From positions 372,001-436,000 of the forward strand of contig CALNWN010000003.1 in NCBI GenBank assembly GCA_940746715.1: DNA of 64,000 nt. The letters are read 5' to 3'. This DNA is from an uncultured Paraburkholderia sp. (GTDB taxonomy: Bacteria; Pseudomonadota; Gammaproteobacteria; Burkholderiales; Burkholderiaceae). The notes below the pieces were generated by a model, which ran no database searches, was not told the DNA's origin, and saw only the letters and a program-made list of their open reading frames with translations. This document shows positions 20,487 through 30,805 of the stretch, piece by piece (position 1 is the stretch's first letter; every line of letters begins with the position of its first letter). Both the position numbers and the translations under genes were made by a program.

Positions 20487-21659
20487 ATGGCTTCTGCTGA
20501 TTCCCGCCCCGTCGTTCCGCGCCGTTCGGCGGCGAGCCGCATGGTTCGCGCGGTCACATCGCCGTATTACCGCTATCGGCACGCAAAAGTCCTGCACAGT
20601 CTGCGCGTCGGACTCGCCATGCTGTTCTCGATTCTCGCGACCACCGGTATCGACATTCCGCACGGCATCTGGTCTTCCGTGACGTTGCTGGTTGTGATCG
20701 GCGGATTGCAGCATCACGGCAATATCCGCAAGAAAGCGGCGGAGCGGGCGGCGGGCACGCTGCTGGGCGTCTCGATCGGGCTGCTGCTGATCGTGCAGCA
20801 GAATTTCATCGGCTCGCTGCCGCTCACCTATGTGCTGATGTCGATCGTCGCGGCTATCTGCGCATGGTTCGCGATCGGATCGTCCGGGTATATCGGGCTC
20901 CTGACGGCTATCACCATGTGTATCGTCGCGGGGCACGGCGACAATCTGATCGACGTCGGCCTCTGGCGCACGCTCAACGTGCTGATCGGCATTGTGATTG
21001 CGCTCGCCTTTTCGTTCGCGTTGCCGTTGCACGCCACTTATTCGTGGCGCTACGGGCTGCGCCCGCATCTACACGCGTTTGCTGGAAGGCGAGACGATCA
21101 GCGAAGAGGAGCAGGTGAAGCGCTTTCTCGAGATCAACCGGCGGCTCGTGCCGTTGCGCTCGCTGATGCCTTCGGTGGCGAAGGAAATCGACGTGCCGCA
21201 GGCGAAGCTCGAGGTTGCACCGTTCGGTGCTCAGTTCGCTGGAACTGCTGGCGACGGGCGCTAATGCAGGCCGACGCCGCCGCCCGCACCGCCTACGCGC
21301 ACCGATGCGGCGCCGAGGTGCGGGAAGTGCGCGGAATTCTGCTGGCGATTGCGCGCGGCCTGCGCTTTGGGCGCGCGACGCATTTCGGGATTCCGGCGAG
21401 TGATGCGGTGGCGGCGGGTGCGGCGGTGGGTGCTCCGGTGGGTGCGGTTCCGGCGACTTGCGCTCCCGCAGCGGGCGCTCCGCCTGCTTTAGTTTCGGAG
21501 GCGGGCACTCCAGCCGTGCCGCCGCCCGCGCCCGCCGACACCGCACTCACGCTGCCGCCCCATCTGCAAGGACCGTATTGGCTCGGGCAGCGCCTCGCTG
21601 AGCAGGTGGAGCGCTTGCGCGCGGCGCTCCTCGAAACGGAGCCTAACTATAGAATATAG
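20487..21659 (+). pseudogene. FUSC-family aromatic/fusaric acid exporter-like protein, multiply broken
   Basis: ATG at 20487. The N-terminal membrane domain (RVGLAMLFSILATTGIDIPH; WSSVTLLVVIGGLQHHGNIR; AAERAAGTLLGVSIGL) is typical of FUSC/YccS-type exporters. Near 21060 the frame jumps to ARIYTRLLEGETISEEEQ, probably with a small deletion. Near 21212 it changes again (LHRSVLSSLELLATGAN), and near 21265 it returns to the first frame. The tail (about 21400-21560) is rich in Ala, Gly and Pro. Such proteins export aromatic acids or related compounds across the inner membrane. Confidence 0.78.
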
Positions 21660-21687
21660 AGCGGCGCTCGCGGGTTTTGCAGAAGGT

Positions 21688-22131
21688 TTAGGCGGCCCTG
21701 CCGCTCACCGACGTGTCACTAGGCGGCAGTGTCACCATCCACATCAGGCCGAAACGGTCTACCACCATGCCGAAGCCCTTGCTCCAGAAGGTTTCGCCCC
21801 ACGGCATGACGATCTGGCCGCCGTCGGCGAGCGCGTTGAAGTATTTTTGCGCCGACGCCGGGTCGTCTGCGGTCAGCGAGAGACTGAAGCCGTTCAGCGG
21901 CTTCGCGTCCTGATCGCAGTGGCCGTCGGACGCCATCCATTGGGTGGAACCCATCTGCACGTTCGCGTGCATGATTTTCTCTTCGATGCCGGCACGCGGC
22001 GGGTTCTGCGCATCGGGCGGCGCGTCCTTGAAACGCATCATGAACGTGACTTCGGCGCCGAGGTGCTGGCGGTAATAATCGAGCGCTTCTTCGCAACGCC
22101 CGTTGAAGAATACGTACGGTTGAACTTCCAT
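21688..22131 (-). CDS. PhnB-like VOC-family protein
   Basis: 147 residues, MEVQPYVFFNGRCEEALDYY, with GGAGA upstream. The motif sets YVFFNGRCEEALDYYRQHLG, MGSTQWMASDG and GFGMVVDRFGLMWMV match the small PhnB/YjdN-type VOC proteins (3-demethylubiquinone-9 3-methyltransferase-like domain). The fold is a paired beta-alpha-beta metal-site barrel. The actual reaction is not known for most members. The frame is intact. Confidence 0.82.
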   Translation of the reverse strand: MEVQPYVFFNGRCEEALDYYRQHLGAEVTFMMRFKDAPPDAQNPPRAGIEEKIMHANVQMGSTQWMASDGHCDQDAKPLNGFSLSLTADDPASAQKYFNALADGGQIVMPWGETFWSKGFGMVVDRFGLMWMVTLPPSDTSVSGRAA

Positions 22132-22386
22132 CGTCGTCTCCGAAATATGGATCTGGAACGCCCTGATGCCGGACGGCAAGACAAACAGCGGGCGTGCAGA
22201 CCATTTTAGGCAACGGCGTTCGGGCGATTGTGACTTTGTGTCGTTGAGAAAAGACGGACTGCGGGAGAGCGTGGCGCGACAAGCTGGGGCGAAGAGCTGG
22301 TGTGACGAGCCGGCGAAAATCAGCGCCTGAGCCGCGAAGCAAACGCTCACGGACGCGCTCCGACCCGTCCACACGGTAAACGGCGC

Positions 22387-22416
22387 GCGGCCCCGATCCA
22401 CAAGATTCGGGGCCGC
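22387..22416 (-). terminator. Possible terminator downstream of talB
   Basis: A perfect 10-bp stem (GCGGCCCCGA / TCGGGGCCGC) with a 10-base loop, about 80 bp past the talB stop. Only a weak T-rich tail (GTTTA) follows on the minus strand. The rest of 22132-22495 holds no gene; a second inverted repeat ACCATGGCC/GGCCATGGT lies near 22431-22460. Confidence 0.45.
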
Positions 22417-22495
22417 CTGGTCCGCTCGCACCATGGCCACGTGCCATCGCGGCCATGGTTGCCTCACGCAGCGGCAACAGGAAGCGCCTCGGCGC

Positions 22496-23449
22496 TTAAC
22501 GCAACGCTTCGATCAGCTTTTCCAGCTTGATTGTGTCCGCGGCGAATGCGCGGATGCCTTCGGCGAGCTTTTCCGTTGCCATGGCCTCGTCGTTGACGAG
22601 GAAGCGGAACGACGGCTCGTCGACCGGCACGCGCTCGATGTTCGCGTCTTTCGAGCTGTCCGGCGAGAGCTTGCGCTCGACCTTGTCCGTGCTTTCATGC
22701 AGCTTTTGCAGCAGGTCCGGGCTGATGGTCAGCAGATCGCAGCCGGCCAGTTCCAGAATCTGACCGGTGGTGCGGAAGCTCGCGCCCATCACCTCCGTCT
22801 TGTAGCCGAACTTCTTGTAATACGCGTAGATGCGGCGCACCGACTGCACGCCGGGGTCGTTCGCTCCGCCGTCTTTCGCTTCGTCCCACGCGCTGCCGGC
22901 ATTTTTCTTATACCAGTCGTAAATACGGCCTACGAACGGCGAGATCAGCTTCGCGCCTGCCTCCGCGCACGCCGCGGCCTGGGCGAGCGAGAACAGCAGC
23001 GTCATATTGCAGTTGATGCCTTCCTTTTGCAGCACCTCGGCGGCGCGCACGCCTTCCCACGTGGAAGCCAGCTTGATCAGCACGCGTTCGCGGTCGATGC
23101 CGTGATCCTTGTAAAGCGCAATCAGTTCGCGGCCCTTGGCGATCGAACCCTGCACGTCGAACGAGAGACGCGCGTCGACTTCGGTCGACACGCGGCCCGG
23201 GATGATCTTCAGAATTTCGGTGCCGAATGCGATCAGCAGCTGGTCGATGATCGCGCCCAACGGCTTGGATGCATGATCTTTCACCGTCTTTTCGAGCAGG
23301 GGACGGTAGTCGTCCTTCTGCACGGCCTTCAGAATCAGCGACGGATTGGTGGTCGCGTCCTGCGGCTTGTACTGCGCGAGCTGCTGGAAGTCGCCGGTAT
23401 CGGCCACGACCGTGGTGTATTGCTTGAGTTGATCGAGTGCGGTTGTCAT
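22496..23449 (-). CDS. talB: Transaldolase
   Basis: 317 residues, the normal length of the TalB subfamily. [20 protein letters not shown] contains the catalytic Asp17. [11 protein letters not shown] contains the Schiff-base lysine (about K126). [11 protein letters not shown] and [13 protein letters not shown] are conserved barrel elements. The enzyme transfers dihydroxyacetone units between sedoheptulose-7-phosphate and glyceraldehyde-3-phosphate in the non-oxidative pentose phosphate pathway. The frame is intact. Confidence 0.96.
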   Translation of the reverse strand: MTTALDQLKQYTTVVADTGDFQQLAQYKPQDATTNPSLILKAVQKDDYRPLLEKTVKDHASKPLGAIIDQLLIAFGTEILKIIPGRVSTEVDARLSFDVQGSIAKGRELIALYKDHGIDRERVLIKLASTWEGVRAAEVLQKEGINCNMTLLFSLAQAAACAEAGAKLISPFVGRIYDWYKKNAGSAWDEAKDGGANDPGVQSVRRIYAYYKKFGYKTEVMGASFRTTGQILELAGCDLLTISPDLLQKLHESTDKVERKLSPDSSKDANIERVPVDEPSFRFLVNDEAMATEKLAEGIRAFAADTIKLEKLIEALR

Positions 23450-23757
23450 ATTCGTGCCTTCAGGGCGCATGCGCCATGGTTCAGGAGAATGAGTTGCCGC
23501 CGAACTGAAAGACCGCTTCAGGTCCGGTGGCCGCGAGCTACGCTGCAGCGCCTGCCCGGGTTGCCGCGGGCTCGGCATGATCTTGCCGGGAAACGCTGCC
23601 GGATGCTTCTATTTTATGGCGGATCGCCTGATGCAGTATTGACAGCACGCGCTGCCGATCCGTTCACGGTATTTCAGGCGTCGGGCGGCGGCGCCGGCAG
23701 TCCACCGCGGCGGCCAGTCCTGCAGCCCGCCAGTCCGCGCGGCCCGGCCGCGCCGCC
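23450..23757. other. Gap without recognisable gene
   Basis: About 310 bp between the talB start and the benE stop, both leftward. It should contain the talB promoter; no clear consensus pair is seen. Confidence 0.4.
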
Positions 23758-24981
23758 TCATGCTCGCCGGGCATTCAGCACCACTTGCGTTACCACGCCC
23801 GCAACCAGACCCCAGAATGCCGAGCCGATGGACAGCAGCGTGAGTCCCCCGACGCTGTCACCATGAAGGTGACGAGCGCCGCTTCGCGCTGCCTCGCATC
23901 CTGCATCGCGTTGGTCAGGCAGCTCATGATCGACCCGAACAGCGCGAGCGCCGCCACCGAGACGACCAGTTCGCGCGGGAACGCCGCGAACAGCGCCGCA
24001 ATCGTCGCGCCGAACACGCCCGTGATCAGATAAAAAATGCCGCACCACACGGCAGCCGTGTAGCGCTTGTCGCGGTTTTGGTGCGCTTCGGGTCCCGTGC
24101 AGATCGCCGCCGTGATCGCGGCAAGATTGATGCCGTGCGAGCCGAACGGCGCGAGTAGCAACGACGCGATGCCGGTCGTCGAAATCAGCGGCGCCGACGG
24201 CGTGGTGTAGCCGTCCGCGCGCAGCACCGCGATGCCAGGCACGTTCTGCGACGCCATCGCGACGACGAAGAGCGGAATGCCGATGCTGATGCTGGCGGCG
24301 AGCGAAAACGCCGGCATCGTGAGCACCGGATGCGCGAGCGCCACTTGGAAGTGGCTGAAGTCGAGCAGCCCAAGTGTGCCTGCGGCGAGGGTGCCGGCAA
24401 TCAGCGTCAGCGGAATCGCGTAGCGCGGCGCGATGCGTTTGACGATCAGGTAGGTCAGAAACATCGTCAGCACGAGGGCGGTCTGGAACTGCGCGGCGCG
24501 AAATATCCTCAATGCCGATCTCGAACAGGATCCCCGCCAGCAACGCGGCGGCGATGCCTGCCAGAATTTTCTTCATCAGCGTGTCGAACCAGCCTGTCAG
24601 GCCGACAAATGTCAGCAGCAGCGCGCAGACGATAAACGCGCCGATCGCCTCCGCGTACGGCACGTGCGGCAGCGAGGAGACGAGGAGCGCGGCGCCGGGC
24701 GTCGACCACGCAATCACGATCGGCGCGCGAAAGCGCAGCGAGAGGCCGATCGTGCAGAGCGCCATGCCGATCGACAACGCCCAGATCCACGACGAAATCT
24801 GCGCATTCGTCAGATGCGCGGCCTGGCCGGCCTGAAACATGAGCACGAGGGAACTGGTGTAGCCCGTCATCATCGCGACGAAGCCGGCGACGACAGCGGA
24901 CAGCGAGGTGTCGGCGAGAGGATTGAAACGGCCGGGCGGGATGCCGGCGGTGGTCAGTTCAGGCGATGACGAGCGGCGCAT
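23758..24981 (-). pseudogene. benE: BenE-family benzoate/H+ symporter, frameshifted twice
   Basis: ATG at 24981 (MRRSSSPELTTAGIPPGRF). The membrane sequence SLSAVVAGFVAMMTGYTSSL, then PIVIAWSTPGAALLVSSLP and ASQNVPGIAVLRADGY, is characteristic of BenE. An extra base near 24505 separates LFEIGIED from IFRAAQFQTALVL. A second shift near 23860, after FMVTASG, is followed in another frame by the natural end (LTLLSIGSAFWGLVAGVV). BenE imports benzoate with protons. The gene is clearly inactive unless both indels are errors. Confidence 0.85.
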
Positions 24982-25019
24982 GCAAATACTTCTTGTCGTT
25001 GAGGGTGGGGCGGGGAGGG

Positions 25020-26196
25020 CTATTTGCTCAGCATGCGCATGGCGGCCTCGAGGCCGGCGAGCGTGAGCGGGTACATGCGGTGGCCGAGCACTTCGCGAAT
25101 CGCGCTGACCGACTGACGATATGCCCACAAGCCTTCCGGTTCGGGATTGAGCCACGCATGATGCGGAAAATGGTCCGCGAGGCGGCGCAGCCACACGGCG
25201 CCCGCCTCGGCGTTGTTGTATTCGACGGAGCCGCCGGGCTGCAGCACTTCATACGGGCTCATGGTTGCGTCGCCGACGAAGATCAGCTTGTAGTCCGGCG
25301 TGAACTTGTGCAGCACGTCCCACGTCGGCGTGCGTTCGGCATGACGGCGGCGGTTGTTCTTTCACAGGAAGTCGTACACGCAATTGTGGAAGTAGTAGAA
25401 CTCGAGGTGCTTGAACTCGGCCTGCGCGGCGGAGAAGAGGCTCTTCCGTGCGCTTGATGTGATCGTCCATGGAGCCGCCCACGTCGAGCAGCATCAGCAC
25501 CTTCACGTTGTTGTGGCGCTCCGGCACCATCTTCAGATCGAGCCAGCCGGCGTTCGCGGCGGTGCTGCGGATCGTGTCGGGCAAATCGAGCTCTTCGGCC
25601 GCGCCTTCGCGCGCGAAGCGCCGCAAGCGGCGCAGCGCGACCTTGATGTTGCGCGTGCCGATTTCCACCTGGTCGTCGTAATCGTGGTAGGCACGCGCCT
25701 CCCACACCTTGACGGCCGTGCGGTTACCCGCCGAATCCCCGCCGATGCGCACGCCCTCCGGGTTATAGCCGCCATTGCCGAAGGGCGAGGTGCCGCCCGT
25801 GCCGATCCATTTGTTGCCGCCTTCGTGCCGCTCTTTCTGTTCGTCGAACAGTTGCTTCAGGCGTTCCATGAGCTTGTCGATGCCGCCCATGGCCTCGATC
25901 TGCGCCTTTTCTTCCGGCGACAGGTCGCGTTGCAGCTTCTTCTTCAGCCAGTCGAGCGGCACTTCGAAGGCGAGCTCCGAGGTTTTTGCGACGCCGTTGA
26001 AATAGGCGCCGAACGCTTGGTCGAACTTGTCGAAATACTGCTCGTCCTTCACGAGCGTCATGCGCGCGAGGTAGTAGAAGTCGTCCAGCGACGGCGCGAT
26101 CACATTCGCCTTGAGCGCCTCGAGCAGCGTCAGATATTCCTTCACCGACACGGGCAGCTTCGCGGCGCGCAGCGAGTAGAAGAAGTCGATCAGCAT
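25020..26196 (-). pseudogene. VWA-domain (CoxE-like) protein, partner of the MoxR ATPase, broken
   Basis: ATG at 26196 (MLIDFFYSLRAAKLPVSVKE). A CoxE-type N-terminal region is followed by a VWA domain (VKVLMLLDVGGSMDDHIK, a variant MIDAS motif with VGGS in place of DxSGS). A base inserted near 25440 shifts the frame. Further on, TGA at 25362-25364 replaces the expected tryptophan codon in YDFL*KNNRRRHAERTP. The rest (KLIFVGDATMSPYEVL) reads to the stop at 25020. It lies 36 bp after the MoxR gene. MoxR/VWA pairs act as chaperone-like assembly machines. Confidence 0.84.
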
Positions 26197-26232
26197 GCTG
26201 GGTCCTCTGCGGCGCGAGCACTCAATGGGAAG

Positions 26233-27075
26233 TCAACGGTTGTTGCGGTTCATGAAGATGAGCCGCTCGAACAGGCTCACGTCCTGCTCGTTCTTCAGCA
26301 GCGCGCCGGCGAGCGGCGGAATGATCTGCTTCTGGTCCTCCGAGCGCAGCGCTTCAGGCGGGATGTCTTCGGCGAGCAGCAGCTTGAGCCAGTCGAGCAG
26401 TTCGGACGTGGACGGCTTCTTTTTCAGCCCCGCCACGTTGCGCAATTCGAAGAAGCTCTGCATGGCAGCGGCCAGCAGTTCCTTCTTGATGCCGGGGTAA
26501 TGCACCTCGACGATCTGCTGCATCGTGGCGGGATCGGGGAACTTGATGTAGTGGAAAAAGCAGCGGCGCAAGAACGCGTCGGGCAGCTCTTTCTCGTTAT
26601 TCGACGTGATGATGACGAGCGGCCGCTGCTTCGCGCGCACGAGTTCGCGCGTCTCGTACACGTAGAACTCCATGCGGTCGAGTTCGCGCAGCAGGTCGTT
26701 CGGGAATTCGATGTCGGCCTTGTCGATCTCGTCGATCAGGAGCACGGTTTGCTCGTCCGACTCGAACGCCTGCCACAGCACACCCTTGACGATGTAGTTG
26801 CGGATGTCCTGGACGCGCTCGTCGCCGAGCTGCGAATCGCGCAGGCGCGACACCGCGTCGTATTCGTAGAGGCCCTGCTGCGCCTTGGTGGTGGACTTGA
26901 TATGCCACCGCAGAAGCGGCATGCCGAGCGCCGCGGCGACTTCTTCGGCCAGCATGGTTTTTCCGGTGCCGGGTTCGCCTTTGATGAGGAGCGGGCGCTT
27001 GAGCGTCATCGCGGCGTTGACCGCGAGCTTGAGGTCGTGGGTGGCGACGTATTGCGATGAGCCTTCGAAACGCAT
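26233..27075 (-). CDS. MoxR-family AAA+ ATPase
   Basis: 280 residues. Walker A GEPGTGKT at residues 33-40, Walker B LLIDEIDK at 112-119, and a sensor region VIITSNNEKELPDAFLRRC with the arginine finger. MoxR AAA+ proteins remodel protein complexes or insert metal cofactors together with VWA-domain partners. The partner is the next gene downstream and is broken here, while this ATPase is undamaged. Its substrate cannot be told from the sequence. Confidence 0.9.
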   Translation of the reverse strand: MRFEGSSQYVATHDLKLAVNAAMTLKRPLLIKGEPGTGKTMLAEEVAAALGMPLLRWHIKSTTKAQQGLYEYDAVSRLRDSQLGDERVQDIRNYIVKGVLWQAFESDEQTVLLIDEIDKADIEFPNDLLRELDRMEFYVYETRELVRAKQRPLVIITSNNEKELPDAFLRRCFFHYIKFPDPATMQQIVEVHYPGIKKELLAAAMQSFFELRNVAGLKKKPSTSELLDWLKLLLAEDIPPEALRSEDQKQIIPPLAGALLKNEQDVSLFERLIFMNRNNR

Positions 27076-27458
27076 GGCGAGGTGCTCTCTGGCGAGGGAA
27101 AAAACCCAGTCCCAGTATAAGTCAGAAGCCCTGTTGGCCTGAAACGGGCTCGCGTAAGGTTGCAGCCGCGTTGGCCGCGGTGCTGTCTGCCGTGCTATCT
27201 GTCGGCTGCCTGTGCTGCTGCGCTGGTGGCACGAAGCCCGCGCGCAAGTGGCGGGCACGTGGTAAGCGGGCGGCGCCGCACGCGGCCGGCCGCGGCGAGC
27301 CGGCGCCCGCGCTCCGCGCGGTGGACGTTCGGCGCGGCGACGCGGTACAATTAGCCCGATTTTTTTGGCCTGCGTGGCTCCCTATAAGAAAAACAGAAAA
27401 ACGGCGCGGGCCGTTGCCTTTTTGGGTGCCCGTTTCCCCTCAAGCCAGGTTACATGCT
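27076..27458. other. Intergenic region with candidate cytochrome promoter
   Basis: About 380 bp between divergent genes. TGGACG (27322-27327), an 18-bp spacer and TACAAT (27346-27351) form a plausible sigma-70 promoter about 110 bp upstream of the first cytochrome. Nothing else is recognised. Confidence 0.45.
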
Positions 27459-27827
27459 ATGAACAAATTCGTCGGCAAACACGTCGTGATCGCAGCGCTG
27501 TCGGTGCTCGCGGGCTATGCGGCCAGTGCGCAGGCAGCGGATGTCGTCGGCAACGCGAAAGCGGGCCAAGGCAAGGTCGCGATGTGTATTGGCTGTCACG
27601 GCATCCCTGAATATCGCACGGCTTACCCGGAGGTGTACCGCGTGCCCATGCTGGGCGGCCAGAATCAGGCGTACCTCGAAAACGCCCTGCGCGGCTACAA
27701 GAAGGGCGACCGCCACTTTGAAACGATGCACGCCATCACCGCGTCGCTATCGGATCAGGACATCGCCGACATCGCTGCTTACTACGCAGCGCAAAATTCC
27801 TCGTCGAAGAGCAATCCCGACAAGTAA
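27459..27827 (+). CDS. Periplasmic c-type cytochrome (c553/c4-like)
   Basis: 122 residues. A signal peptide with an AQA cleavage motif lies near residue 27. The haem motif CIGCH is at residues 43-47, and HFETMHAITASLSD supplies the likely Met ligand. It is a single-haem class I cytochrome. It is paired with another monohaem cytochrome 57 bp downstream and probably carries electrons in the periplasm. The intact frame and single terminator after the pair indicate a two-gene operon. Confidence 0.88.
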   Translation: MNKFVGKHVVIAALSVLAGYAASAQAADVVGNAKAGQGKVAMCIGCHGIPEYRTAYPEVYRVPMLGGQNQAYLENALRGYKKGDRHFETMHAITASLSDQDIADIAAYYAAQNSSSKSNPDK

Positions 27828-27884
27828 CCGGCTGCGGTTATCGAACCAGTCAACGGCTACTCATTTCGCGGGACAGGAGAATTC

Positions 27885-28268
27885 ATGAATAAGCCCCAAC
27901 AGGCACTCCACACGGTGTTCAAGGCTGCATGCGCGTCGGCGGCAGTATTCGGTCTGGTTGCAGCGAGCGTCGCCCATGCGGCCGACGCCGGCAACGGCAA
28001 GGTGCTGTCTGAGAGCCACAACTGCGCGGCATGTCACGGCCCGAACCTGAACAAGCCGGTGGGCCCGGAATATCCGAAGCTCGCGGGTCAGCATTCCGAC
28101 TACGTCTACTGGGCGCTGCGGCAATATCAGATGGGTAACGGCAACCCGCACATGGGCCGCAACAACGCGATCATGCAAGCCCAGGTACAAAGCCTGTCGC
28201 AAAGCGGCATGAAAGACCTCGCGGCTTATATCGAATCGCTGAAGGGCGATCTCGTGCAGAAGAAGTAA
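27885..28268 (+). CDS. Periplasmic c-type cytochrome
   Basis: 127 residues behind an ACAGGAGA ribosome-binding site. A signal peptide ends near AHA (residue 32). The haem motif CAACH is at residues 47-51, followed by GPEYPKLAGQHSDYVYWALR, typical of c4/c553-type domains. MGNGNPHM provides candidate axial methionines. It forms an operon with the preceding cytochrome and ends before a strong terminator. Confidence 0.9.
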   Translation: MNKPQQALHTVFKAACASAAVFGLVAASVAHAADAGNGKVLSESHNCAACHGPNLNKPVGPEYPKLAGQHSDYVYWALRQYQMGNGNPHMGRNNAIMQAQVQSLSQSGMKDLAAYIESLKGDLVQKK

Positions 28269-28325
28269 GCGCGCCACGTACCGTCGACATTGACCGCGCT
28301 GCTGCGCGGTTGCGCCGGCCATTGC

Positions 28326-28354
28326 AAACACCCCCGCTTAGTGCGGGGTGTTTT
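28326..28354 (+). terminator. Intrinsic terminator after the cytochrome pair
   Basis: Hairpin AACACCCCCGC / GCGGGGTGTT with a 5-base loop followed by TTTTGCTTT, about 60 bp past the second cytochrome stop. Confidence 0.85.
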
Positions 28355-28410
28355 GCTTTGAGGCGCGGCTTTATGCCTGGCTTTTATGCCTTGGATGTCG
28401 CGCGATCCGG

Positions 28411-28845
28411 CTAGTCCCGCGTCGCGCGGCGATCGATCCGCTGCAGATAGGCGTTGGTGTCCGGCGGCAGGCCGGTGCGCTGCGCTTCCCAGATGGTTTC
28501 GCCGAGGCACTCCATGATCGCGTGCTGCGCGTCGTGCGTCGAACCGAGCCGGGCGGCGAGGCGCTCGTGCGCGGCGCGGATGCCGGGCGGCTGGTCGATC
28601 GACAACTGTTCGCTGATAGCTAGGTGCATCGACAGATGCAGGAACGGATTGGTCTGCCCGCGCTCGGGCGAGTAGTCCTGCGCCTGAGCCGCCTCGGCGT
28701 CGGTCAGTTCGGCGTGATACTCGGGATGCTCGGTGATCCAGTCGGCGGCGATCGCTTCGAGCGGCGTCAGGATTTCGCCCTGTCGCTGCTTGCGCCAGGT
28801 CTCGGTGAAGAATTGACGGACTTCGTCGCGGCTGGGATTGAACAT
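28411..28845 (-). CDS. DUF1841-family protein
   Basis: 144 residues, MFNPSRDEVRQFFTETWRKQ, with the conserved WITEHPEYH and NPFLHLSMHLAISEQLSIDQ segments. DUF1841 proteins are small cytoplasmic proteins of unknown function in beta- and gamma-proteobacteria. It follows nth by 166 bp on the same strand and may be in the same transcript. The frame is intact. Confidence 0.88.
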   Translation of the reverse strand: MFNPSRDEVRQFFTETWRKQRQGEILTPLEAIAADWITEHPEYHAELTDAEAAQAQDYSPERGQTNPFLHLSMHLAISEQLSIDQPPGIRAAHERLAARLGSTHDAQHAIMECLGETIWEAQRTGLPPDTNAYLQRIDRRATRD

Positions 28846-29011
28846 CGTGGGATCGGTGTCTTGAGTGGAGAGTGGAAGCATGCCGCGCACGCGGGCGGCG
28901 GCGAGTCGCCCGAGCGATGCAGCCACCCGGCGCCGCTCGCGAGGCCCGCTGCTTCAGGCGCAACGCACTATTTTACGCGCCGCTGCGGTGGCCCGCTGAG
29001 GGTGCTCGCGC

Positions 29012-29656
29012 TCACAGATCGGGCGGCGGCGTCTTCGGCCGGAACTCGCACAGCGGCTCGATCACGCAATGCCAGCACTCGGGCCGGCGCGCCTTGCATA
29101 CATAGCGGCCGTGCAGGATCAGCCAGTGATGCGCGTCCTGCCTGAATTCGGCGGGCGTGAATTTTTCGAGCGCGGCTTCGACCGCGCGGACGTCCTTGCC
29201 GGGCGCCAGTCCCGTTCGATTCGCAACGCGAAAGATGTGCGTGTCGACGGCGATAGTCGGATGTCCGAATGCGGTGTTCAGAATCACGTTGGCTGTCTTG
29301 CGTCCCACGCCCGGCAGGCTTTCCAGCGCCTCCCGGTCCTCCGGCACCTCGCCGCTGTACTGGTCGAGCAGAATGCGGCAAGTGGCGATCACGTTCTTTG
29401 CCTTGTTGCAGTACAGGCCGATCGTCTTGATGTAGTTCGCGACGCCTTCCTCGCCGAGTTCGAGCACCTTCTGCGGCGTGTTCGCGACCGGAAACATCTT
29501 GCGCATCGCTTTGTTGACCGACACGTCCGTGGCCTGCGCCGACAGCAGCACGGCAATCAGCAGCTCGAACGGCGTGGTGTACTCGAGCTCCGTGGTGGGA
29601 TGCGGATTGAGGCTCTGAAGCGTTTCGTAGATGGCGCGGCGTTTGTTCGCGTTCAT
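29012..29656 (-). CDS. nth: Endonuclease III
   Basis: 214 residues. The helix-hairpin-helix LPGVGRKTANVIL carries catalytic K120. VDTHIFRV contains catalytic D138. The C-terminal iron-sulfur cluster motif is C-x6-C-x2-C-x5-C (CKARRPECWHCVIEPLC). The enzyme removes oxidised pyrimidines and nicks abasic sites in base-excision repair. It lies 25 bp after rsxB, a conserved beta-proteobacterial pairing. No lesions. Confidence 0.96.
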   Translation of the reverse strand: MNANKRRAIYETLQSLNPHPTTELEYTTPFELLIAVLLSAQATDVSVNKAMRKMFPVANTPQKVLELGEEGVANYIKTIGLYCNKAKNVIATCRILLDQYSGEVPEDREALESLPGVGRKTANVILNTAFGHPTIAVDTHIFRVANRTGLAPGKDVRAVEAALEKFTPAEFRQDAHHWLILHGRYVCKARRPECWHCVIEPLCEFRPKTPPPDL

Positions 29657-29681
29657 GCTGAGCGGGCGAAGGCGGTTGCGG

Positions 29682-30571
29682 TTAGCGCGGGTTGTGCGTG
29701 TCAGCCGGGGTGGGCGGTGTATGAGCGTTGACGGTGTCGGCGGCCTCGGGGCTGTGGTTGCGCGCAAGGCCCAGACGGCGGCGGGCTTCGGCGGCGTCGA
29801 TCTGCGCCTGCACGTCGGCGCTGACATGCTCGGTATTCAGCGGCCCTTGGCCCTTGGCTGCCAGTTCTTCCTTCTTGCGCGCACGTTCGAGCGCGGCCTG
29901 AATGATCGCGCGTTTCTTCGCCTCGGCGTCGTCGGCGGCGGGCGATGCCGCCGAACCTGCCGGCGAGCTTGCCGCATTGCCGGCTGAGTATCCGCTGCGC
30001 CACTGGCTGCGGCGGCGCTGCTTCGCCGCGCCGCAACACGCGCTTCCGCGGCTTCACGCTCGCGCGCGAGACGCGCCTCGCGCCGGTCATGCCGCTCGCG
30101 CGCGGCGTCGGCCTGCGCCTCGCTCCACGCGTCCCAGCCGGTCGCCTCGCCGGTGACGGGCGGCATGGAAATGCAATCGACCGGGCAGGGCGGCACGCAC
30201 AGGTCGCACCCCGTGCACAGTTCGGCCACGACCGTGTGCATGTGTTTCGGTGCCCCAACTATTGCGTCGACCGGACAGGCCTGCATGCACAGCGTGCAGC
30301 CGATGCAGATCTGTTCGTCGATAACCGCCAGCGGACGCGGCCGTTCGACGCCATTGGCGGGATTAAGCGCAATCACCGGCTTGCCGAGCACGGCGGCAAG
30401 CCGCGCGACGCCTTGCTGACCGCCCGGCGGGCACTGGTTGTAGTTGGCTTCGCCGCGTGCGACGGCCTTCGCGTACGGACGGCAGGCCGGATAACCGCAC
30501 TTGGTGCATTGCGTCTGGGGAAGCAGATCTTCGATGCGATCTGCGAGTGTCTTGATCTCTGTCACGGTCAC
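29682..30571 (-). CDS. rsxB: RsxB/RnfB-type ferredoxin, frameshift in the C-terminal extension
   Basis: ATG at 30571. An Fe-S domain ([20 protein letters not shown]) is followed by two 4Fe-4S motifs ([12 protein letters not shown] and [12 protein letters not shown]), all intact. After about residue 170 comes an Ala/Arg-rich basic extension. Near 29975-30010 the frame changes; the following frame ([19 protein letters not shown] to the TAA at 29682) looks like the original end. The redox core should survive even if the tail is altered. No other rnf/rsx genes are present. It is in operon with nth. Confidence 0.78.
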
Positions 30572-30805
30572 GATGTGGGGCCAGGCGGGACTCGGCGGGC
30601 GGCCGCACAGCTTGAACTAAATAGCATATTATCGCCGATTTCCCCAATTGCCATCGGCAATCCATGTGCCATAATCGAAGCGCCTTTTTCGAAAGACCGC
30701 AGAAGGGTTTTCCCCCAACCAGCCCGTCCAGTGCTGTCGGTGCAAGGCCCGAGGAGAGGCCGGCGGTGCGATCCGGATAACGCGGCTCACGAAGACCATG
30801 CCACC

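Noticed and set aside
21400..21560. Ala/Gly/Pro-rich segment in the FUSC gene as a separate repeat protein
   Set aside because: It is continuous with the C-terminal FUSC frame and has no start site of its own.
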